Origin: Acidobacteriota bacterium
GTDB taxonomy: Bacteria; Planctomycetota; Phycisphaerae; WQYP01; JAJZKJ01
Length of the DNA stretch: 10,441 bases
Assembly (NCBI GenBank): GCA_021804195.1
Contig: JAJZKJ010000043.1
Span: forward strand, 1 to 10,441
Direction: 5' to 3'
The notes beneath the pieces were generated by a model that saw only the letters and a list, made by a program, of their open reading frames with translations, ran no database searches and was not told the DNA's origin. Position 1 is the stretch's first letter; the number at the start of each line of letters is the position of its first letter. Position numbers and translations under genes: made by a program. Shown in pieces: positions 6,553 to 10,441 of this stretch.

Positions 6553-7005
6553 CGGGCAGCGGACGCCCCTGTCGACTCGCTGGGGTGCACCCCGCGCACC
6601 CCGGCGGGCTCCTCTTTGTGTCTGGCGAGCGGGCCTGTGGGGGCCCTCTGCTTGGCACTCCCAGATGATGAGGACTCGCCACCCAGCCGCCTCCAATTGG
6701 CGACGTGCAAGGCGGTCACGCGCCACGTTCCTGGCGAACTTATTCTTCCAGAATAGCCTCCTTGTTGTTGGCATGTAGGCGTACCTGCACCCCGGATGCC
6801 TGTGCCAAAAACAGCCGTGGACGAAGATCGCCATCCGATATTTGGGAAGCACAATGTCCGGCGTGCCGGGCAACCCTTTTACGTGCAAACGAAACCTGAA
6901 GCCCGCCTTATGAAGCAGTGACCGAACAACCATCTCCGGCCTGGTGTTCCTGCTGCGAATCCGCGACATGTTCCAGCTGCGGTGTTCTTTGGAGAGCTTA
7001 TCCAT
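6460..7005 (-). CDS. vsr: Very short patch repair (Vsr-type) DNA mismatch endonuclease with an extended C-terminus
   Basis: 181 residues. Vsr nicks next to T:G mismatches formed when 5-methylcytosine deaminates, starting repair to C:G. The family core is clear: MSRIRSRNTRPEMVVRSLLH, RFRLHVKGLPGTPDIVLPKY with active-site Asp50, then FVHGCFWHRHPGCR carrying His63 and His68 and probable zinc ligands Cys65, His70 and Cys73, and later WRVLIIWEC with Cys117. These match the E. coli enzyme's metal and zinc sites. It follows the methyltransferase by 15 bases, with AGGGGG (7013-7018) as a modest ribosome-binding site. Vsr proteins usually end soon after the WEC segment. Here the family-like part fades at about residue 133, and some 48 Arg/Gly-rich residues follow to a TAG at 6460, inside the convergent gene. 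Loss of the original stop codon is a likely explanation. Confidence 0.95.
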   Translation of the reverse strand: MDKLSKEHRSWNMSRIRSRNTRPEMVVRSLLHKAGFRFRLHVKGLPGTPDIVLPKYRMAIFVHGCFWHRHPGCRYAYMPTTRRLFWKNKFARNVARDRLARRQLEAAGWRVLIIWECQAEGPHRPARQTQRGARRGARGAPQRVDRGVRCPSGRRWGAELVKLLRKLRHDSLRGHRVKVPS

Positions 7006-7020
7006 GACCGGCGCCCCCTT

Positions 7021-8577
7021 TTACCTGAGCATATCATAGACGACATGGGCAATGTGGCGTGCCAGAAGGGGCGGCACGGCATTCCCGACTTGGGTGTATT
7101 GCGCCGTCCTGCCACCACAGAAAAAATAATTGTCGGGAAATGTTTGGAGCCGCGCCGCTTCCCGTACCGTTAAACTGCGGCACTGCGCGGCGTCGTAGTG
7201 GATGTAGTAGTGGCCGTCCTTGGAGATGTGACTGGTGATCGTGGTCGACGGCCGGTCAGGGAGCTGCACGCGGAAGCGGTCGGAGAAATGCCCGGTCCTG
7301 AGCGCCTCCGGCACATTCTCGTGCGCCGGTAATATCTCCACCGGGAAATCCGCCAGCGACGGGCTGCGCCCATGCACCTTCGCGAAACATGCGGCGAATA
7401 GATATCGGTAAAGGTCGCTCTCCATGTGGGACCGGGCGCTGTGGTTGCACACTCCACCGATGCGCGGGTCAAGAAACCACTCAGGCTCGTAGTCCGGGCC
7501 GACCGCCCCACGGATGAACTCGCCTCCGCGGCCGTGCACTGGGACCGCAGCGGAACGCGCGGCGGCGGCGAGACGCCGGGCGACCTCATCGCAACCCTCG
7601 CCGGCACCCAGCCTCCTCACCCAAGGGCACCCCTTGCTCGCTTTGAGGAGGCGCAGCCACTGGTCATCGCCGTCGGGACCCCCGGAGATTCCGCTCCGCA
7701 ACGGCGGCAGGTCACGGAGAACCGCTTCGGCGGGTGTCGGTCGCACAGCGACCGGCAGGGGCTCCGGCGAAGCTTTCAGGTCACTGCGCACACCCACGAT
7801 TATCAGCCGATGGCGGCACTGCGGAATACCGTGTCGCTCGGCGCGAACCAGAAAATCGCCGGGCGAGGGCCCCTTCGGCGTGCCCGTATTCTCCGCGGGG
7901 TTCAGGGAGTGCAGGACGTAGCGCGGCCGGTGTCTACGGGAAGGCTGTCGCCCCTCTGCCAAAAGCGCCTGGTACGGGGAACGCAGGTCCCCAAGTATTT
8001 TGTCAAAAATTCGTGTGCCGCCCAACTGGGCGGAAAGCAGGCCCTTGACGTTCTCCATGACAAAGACCGCCGGGGCATGGTCAGCGATCACTTGTAAATA
8101 GTCCACGTACAGCTTCTGCCGCAGGTCCTTGGACGGATCGTAATCCTTGATCCCCATGTTCCTGGATCGGCCCACAAGCGAATAGGCTTGGCACGGCGGC
8201 CCGCCGATAAGGACCCATCGGTCCTCCCTGCCGAGGACACCAGCGATCCTCTCGCGCACGCTCGCCGAACTCTCCTTCCCGAGCGTGCAGTTCCACGCTT
8301 CTGCGGCAGCACGTTCCGCCTGGAGTCGGTAGGAGGCGTAAAGGTCTTCTTGCCCGATCTCGCCCCTCAGGTGCATGTAGTACTCGTTCGGCACCCGGCC
8401 GGGGGAGAATTGCCGAAAAAAGGCCCTGAGTTGCAGCGTTCGGTGTGCGGTGGGATCCTTCTCAATGGAGAGGCGAACTTGGAAGGCCCGCCGCCCCCGG
8501 GGGTCAAGCAGCGACGCAAAACCCTCGCCGAGGCCGCCGGGCCCCGCGAAAAGATCGATCACAGGAATCGGGATCAT
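7021..8577 (-). CDS. dcm: C5-cytosine DNA methyltransferase (Dcm type)
   Basis: 518-residue enzyme that transfers methyl from S-adenosylmethionine to C5 of cytosine in a specific site. All core motifs are present: I, DLFAGPGG (8-15); IV, GGPPCQ with catalytic Cys129 (125-130); VI, ENVKG (175-179); VIII, QCRHR (253-257); IX, RPSTTITSHI (442-451); X, YTQVGNAVPP (494-503). REAARLQTFPD lies between IX and X. The target-recognition region is the roughly 185 residues between VIII and IX, and the site cannot be read from it. It should be active and is likely the self-marking part of the locus. It is the first full gene of a dcm-vsr operon and is divergent from the regulator at 8740. The ATG at 8577 fits the usual family N-terminus but lacks a good ribosome-binding site; it overlaps the stop of a 15-codon upstream ORF. 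The symbol is used in the generic sense. Confidence 0.95.
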   Translation of the reverse strand: MIPIPVIDLFAGPGGLGEGFASLLDPRGRRAFQVRLSIEKDPTAHRTLQLRAFFRQFSPGRVPNEYYMHLRGEIGQEDLYASYRLQAERAAAEAWNCTLGKESSASVRERIAGVLGREDRWVLIGGPPCQAYSLVGRSRNMGIKDYDPSKDLRQKLYVDYLQVIADHAPAVFVMENVKGLLSAQLGGTRIFDKILGDLRSPYQALLAEGRQPSRRHRPRYVLHSLNPAENTGTPKGPSPGDFLVRAERHGIPQCRHRLIIVGVRSDLKASPEPLPVAVRPTPAEAVLRDLPPLRSGISGGPDGDDQWLRLLKASKGCPWVRRLGAGEGCDEVARRLAAAARSAAVPVHGRGGEFIRGAVGPDYEPEWFLDPRIGGVCNHSARSHMESDLYRYLFAACFAKVHGRSPSLADFPVEILPAHENVPEALRTGHFSDRFRVQLPDRPSTTITSHISKDGHYYIHYDAAQCRSLTVREAARLQTFPDNYFFCGGRTAQYTQVGNAVPPLLARHIAHVVYDMLR

Positions 8578-8621
8578 TTTTGTATACGCTGCCCCGGCTT
8601 CACCAAAGTCGAGTTTCTCAC
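8574..8621 (-). CDS. Possible 15-codon leader ORF coupled to the methyltransferase start
   Basis: A GTG at 8621 follows AAAGGAG (8626-8632) by four bases, the best ribosome-binding site in this leader. The frame reads MRNSTLVKPGQRIQK and stops at a TGA (8576-8574) that overlaps the methyltransferase ATG as ATGA. The methyltransferase's own frame contains no start codon upstream to 8622, so the strong site serves the short ORF. Re-initiation at ATGA would then tie methyltransferase output to leader translation. The alternative is that the peptide is irrelevant and the distant ribosome-binding site works poorly, or that a one-base sequencing error hides a longer N-terminus; the usual family start near Met-Ile-Pro argues against the latter. 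Confidence 0.45.
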   Translation of the reverse strand: MRNSTLVKPGQRIQK

Positions 8622-8644
8622 GCTGCTCCTTTCGCCAGCGGTAT

Positions 8645-8673
8645 CTTATACAGGCGCGGCTGCCAATTGGCGA
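8645..8673 (-). promoter_or_regulatory. Candidate promoter of the dcm-vsr operon
   Basis: On the minus strand TATAAG (8650-8645) matches the -10 consensus at five of six positions. TCGCCA (8673-8668), 17 bases upstream, matches the -35 at four of six. Transcription would start near 8638, about 17 bases before the leader GTG at 8621, leaving room for its ribosome-binding site. Confidence 0.45.
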
Positions 8674-8703
8674 GCCCGGCCGGCCGAGATTCCAGCATGC
8701 GGC

Positions 8704-8732
8704 TTGACATGTCCACTGTCAGTGGATAAACT
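8704..8732 (+). promoter_or_regulatory. Promoter of the small helix-turn-helix gene
   Basis: A perfect TTGACA at 8704-8709 and TAAACT at 8727-8732 are separated by 17 bases. The predicted start of transcription coincides with the ATG at 8740, and no Shine-Dalgarno-like sequence precedes that ATG, so the mRNA is probably leaderless. The spacer is almost filled by an inverted repeat. Confidence 0.6.
8712..8726. promoter_or_regulatory. Perfect inverted repeat between -35 and -10, probable operator
   Basis: TCCACTG, one base, CAGTGGA: seven-base arms with perfect symmetry, lying exactly between the two promoter hexamers. A dimeric regulator bound here would block RNA polymerase. The gene that follows encodes a helix-turn-helix protein, so autorepression is the natural inference. 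The site is about 40 bases from the candidate dcm promoter on the other strand and might affect it too. Confidence 0.65.
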
Positions 8733-8739
8733 TCGCCGC

Positions 8740-9018
8740 ATGGGTAAGCGCCACAGGATCATCGGGCGGCTGAATCGCGTGGCGCCGGGGGACGTTACCG
8801 CATGCGAAGCGAAGAGGACGGACATCCGTCGAGCCATCACTCGGCAAATGGCGGTGAGAAACCTGAACACCAACGCTCTGGCTCTGCTGGTGGCGGGCAG
8901 GGTCCACCGGAGCCACGTATACGATTTTATTGGTGGCCGGAAAGAACTGACAACGGAAAAGGCGAATCACCTGCTGAATGCATTAGGGATGGAGATCGTT
9001 CCCGGCGACTCAGAATAA
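8740..9018 (+). CDS. Small helix-turn-helix (XRE-like) regulator, divergent from dcm
   Basis: 92 residues. The first 40 are basic and without a clear motif. Residues about 42-84 fit a compact helix-turn-helix: LNTNALALLVAGRVHRSHVY, then DFIGGRKELTTEKANHLLNALGMEIV. The pattern of a small helix, a turn with V-H-R-S-H-V-Y as recognition helix, and a closing ALGMEIV segment is typical of short XRE-type proteins; similar ones are common in Planctomycetota, which is recollection rather than a search. The start at 8740 is chosen because the promoter places the transcript's 5' end there. A later ATG (8848) would remove the basic arm but keep the helix-turn-helix. Position, divergent to the methyltransferase and with an operator in its own promoter, resembles the controller proteins of restriction-modification systems. 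It might instead be an unrelated chromosomal regulator. Confidence 0.75.
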   Translation: MGKRHRIIGRLNRVAPGDVTACEAKRTDIRRAITRQMAVRNLNTNALALLVAGRVHRSHVYDFIGGRKELTTEKANHLLNALGMEIVPGDSE

Positions 9019-9089
9019 ATCAATAATTGAAAGTGAAACCTGTCGCGCGGTTGGTTTGGGACCGATCCTGAATTTTTTGGGGGCCGAAC

Positions 9090-9524
9090 ATGCCAATATC
9101 CGGGGAGTTATCGGGAAAGGCGCTACTCGAGTTCATCGTCGCCAACAGGGCGTCCATCCTGGAAGCATCGGTGGAGAATATACTTGCCGACATCCGAGAG
9201 ATCATGCAGCGGCAAAGCGTGCCGGGGGAAAGGCTCTTAGGCCTTGAGTTCGCATGGGACGCCTGCTGGGATTGCATCGGCATTGATGATCAACGGTTCA
9301 TCAATACCGACGATGAATTTGCTGACGCGCCCGAAACCATATTTCGCGTTGATGCTGACGGAGCATTATCAGGAGGCCCAGGCGATCTGGCGCAACTCCG
9401 CCAGGCGATCAGCGAATGCCTCGAAGATTATGTTGAGACGCTTCGCGAGGTTAGCGGTGCCGGCCATGCCGGCCGCCAGATGGGGAACGCCGGGAACATG
9501 GGCACCAGTCGGACGACGGAGTAG
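9090..9524 (+). CDS. Hypothetical protein of unknown function
   Basis: 144 residues, not recognised. The first 75 or so residues look helical and slightly acidic (LLEFIVANRASILEASVENI, LGLEFAWDACWDCIGIDD). A second helical stretch, LRQAISECLEDYVETLREV, follows near 103-121. The last 20 residues are Gly/Asn/Met-rich with no structure evident. There is no signal peptide or membrane segment. GGGGG at 9079-9083 lies six bases before the ATG and serves as a modest ribosome-binding site. It follows the regulator gene after 71 bases on the same strand, so co-transcription is possible. A longer frame on the same strand (9244-9780) overlaps it but has non-protein-like composition, so 9090 is preferred. 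Confidence 0.6.
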   Translation: MPISGELSGKALLEFIVANRASILEASVENILADIREIMQRQSVPGERLLGLEFAWDACWDCIGIDDQRFINTDDEFADAPETIFRVDADGALSGGPGDLAQLRQAISECLEDYVETLREVSGAGHAGRQMGNAGNMGTSRTTE

Positions 9525-9632
9525 CGGCAACGCCGATTTGAATAGTCCCCAGGCTCGCAATAGCATCAACCCATCGGCGCACGCCAGTAAACTTCGGCAG
9601 CTTTCAGCCACGGATGGCAAAATCCCTCGGCA

Positions 9633-9661
9633 TTTAACCTTTCTCATGATTTTGCTACGAT
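9633..9661 (+). promoter_or_regulatory. Possible promoter of the lipoprotein gene at 9668
   Basis: TACGAT at 9656-9661, preceded by TGC (extended -10 form TGn), lies six bases before the ATG at 9668. The -35 (TTTAAC, 9633-9638) is weak. Transcription would begin at about the ATG itself, again suggesting a leaderless mRNA, although GGCGGG between them could be read as a very close ribosome-binding site. Confidence 0.4.
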
Positions 9662-9667
9662 GGCGGG

Positions 9668-10168
9668 ATGATGAATCGTGGCGGCACCAACATCCCCTGT
9701 GTGGCGGCTCTGGCGGCGGTGCTGGCCTCGTGCCTGCTGCTGGCGGGATGCGCCGCGCCTGCGCCCGTGCGAAATGGTGACGTGAGCCTTGCCCACGGCA
9801 CGGCAAAAGTGCTCTCCATCAATCAATATCTCAAAACGGCGGTCGTGCGTTACCAGGGAACCACTCGCAACGCGTGGTGGAATCGCTACTCCATCCTGTA
9901 CTTCGGCGGCCGGGCAACACGCCGACTCCTCGCCAAACCGGGACAGAGAATTAAATTCGATGGCCTGCTGGCCGATGGAGATGTCTATTTCGGGCGCGTC
10001 TGGCGGGGAGCACCGCCACCCCCCCTGGTCTATCCCCCCAGTCGCGTCGTCTATCCGAATGGAAAAAATGCGAAGAAAAGGATCAAAGTCGAAAAACCGC
10101 CCCCTGCGCCAGCCCCGGCAAGTGTCCCCGCCCTCGACCAATATCTTCAGGAACATCTGGGTTCATGA
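9668..10168 (+). CDS. Probable secreted lipoprotein of unknown function
   Basis: 166 residues with a type II signal peptide: Arg4, a hydrophobic core (about residues 9-24), and lipobox LAGC with the lipidated Cys28. The mature part starts with a beta-like segment (TAKVLSINQYLKTAVVRYQG) and a WWNRYSILYFGG region, resembling a small beta-barrel or OB-like fold. A Pro-rich stretch and a basic Lys/Pro-rich segment (about 135-153) precede the C-terminus. No family is recognised. It would be anchored to the inner or outer membrane on the periplasmic side. Two adjacent ATGs (9668 and 9671) are possible starts; the choice changes one residue. It seems unrelated to the DNA-modification genes upstream. 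Confidence 0.8.
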   Translation: MMNRGGTNIPCVAALAAVLASCLLLAGCAAPAPVRNGDVSLAHGTAKVLSINQYLKTAVVRYQGTTRNAWWNRYSILYFGGRATRRLLAKPGQRIKFDGLLADGDVYFGRVWRGAPPPPLVYPPSRVVYPNGKNAKKRIKVEKPPPAPAPASVPALDQYLQEHLGS

Positions 10169-10310
10169 TTTCTCTTGTCGTGCGCCATGCAGCGGTGATC
10201 GTTGGCCAAAGGAATCGTCTCGCGGCGGATATCCGGATGGCATGGGTGTGGCATCTGCGGCCGGGCATATTCGGTTATCATCCTCATTGCGACGGCTATG
10301 CTTTTGGTTT

Positions 10311-10324
10311 TACATGGCCATGTA
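10311..10324. repeat. Fourteen-base perfect palindrome upstream of the last gene
   Basis: TACATGGCCATGTA, with seven-base arms and no spacer, lies about 27 bases before the ATG at 10352. It could be an operator for the last gene. No good promoter hexamers frame it. The rest of 10169-10351 shows no gene and no clear terminator. Confidence 0.35.
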
Positions 10325-10351
10325 CAGGGAAATACGGTAGCTAATAAGATC

Positions 10352-10441
10352 ATGACCAAGCGAAAACTATCAGTCCTCCTGCTCGGCTCCGGGGCCGCTA
10401 TTCTCGCATTGGGGTTAGCGGGTTGCACGTCGGGCGTCCAT
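10352..10441 (+). CDS. Probable lipoprotein, partial (N-terminus only)
   Basis: Thirty codons to the window edge. They encode a complete type II signal peptide: MTKRKLSV basic start, hydrophobic core (about residues 8-22), and lipobox LAGC with Cys26. Only four residues of the mature protein are visible, so its function cannot be judged. The ribosome-binding site is weak. It lies on the same strand as the lipoprotein at 9668, after 183 bases. Confidence 0.75.
   Translation, partial: MTKRKLSVLLLGSGAAILALGLAGCTSGVH

Noticed and set aside
7426..8097. Plus-strand frame of 223 codons opposite the methyltransferase
   Set aside because: It is the antisense shadow of a gene with all cytosine-methyltransferase motifs; its own product shows no motif and no good start.
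8188..8739. In-frame extension upstream of the helix-turn-helix gene
   Set aside because: It runs antisense through the methyltransferase and its promoter. The product there is low in structure, and a promoter with operator sits just before the ATG at 8740.
9244..9780. Plus-strand frame of 178 codons overlapping two other genes
   Set aside because: Its product is Arg/Ser/Pro-rich with no motif, and it overlaps both the frame at 9090 and a convincing lipoprotein signal peptide at 9668.
10147..10428. Minus-strand frame of 93 codons near the right edge
   Set aside because: It lies antisense to the N-terminus of a lipoprotein with a clear lipobox and has no recognisable features.
1..10441. CRISPR array, tRNA, insertion sequence or integrase
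   Set aside because: I saw no regularly spaced repeats, no tRNA-like sequence, no transposase or integrase motif and no convincing terminal inverted repeats.

Overview
The window is high-GC DNA, by eye around 60 percent or a little more, from a diderm bacterium. Two small proteins carry signal-peptidase-II lipoboxes, and a MacB/LolCDE-type ABC exporter sits at the left edge. The small helix-turn-helix protein at 8740 recalls short regulators common in Planctomycetota such as Phycisphaerae, but that placement is a weak guess; no rRNA, tRNA or other firm taxonomic marker is present.

Layout, left to right: (i) 1-2088, minus strand: an ABC ATPase overlapping a FtsX/MacB-type permease that runs off the left edge. 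(ii) 2089-2445: about 360 bases with no convincing gene, ending in an AT-rich promoter. (iii) 2446-6552, plus strand: a tight four-gene operon encoding a small protein with a probable winged-helix domain, a GHKL (Bergerat-fold) ATPase with some resemblance to MORC/MutL-type proteins, an unrecognised 265-residue protein, and a 244-residue protein resembling the DUF6339 family. The last three are coupled by 11- and 4-base overlaps. (iv) 6460-8621, minus strand and convergent: a C5-cytosine DNA methyltransferase followed by a Vsr mismatch endonuclease, preceded by a possible 15-codon leader ORF. (v) 8740-9018, plus strand and divergent from the methyltransferase: a small helix-turn-helix regulator whose promoter contains a perfect 7+7 inverted repeat. 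(vi) 9090-10441: a protein of unknown function and two probable lipoproteins, the second cut by the window edge; these look like ordinary chromosomal genes.

The most interesting part is 2446-9018. It has the organisation of a restriction-modification-like defence island: methyltransferase, Vsr, a regulator, and a four-gene module built on a GHKL ATPase. Yet I see no helicase and no classical restriction endonuclease motif. My inference is that the methyltransferase marks self DNA, Vsr repairs the T:G mismatches left by 5-methylcytosine deamination, and the four-gene module is the restricting or sensing arm. That arm's biochemistry cannot be read from sequence alone.

Regulatory features stand out. 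Three plus-strand genes (2446, 8740, 9668) have TANNNT -10-like hexamers placed 6-7 bases before the ATG, as expected for leaderless mRNAs. The methyltransferase start overlaps the stop codon of a short upstream ORF that owns the only good ribosome-binding site nearby.
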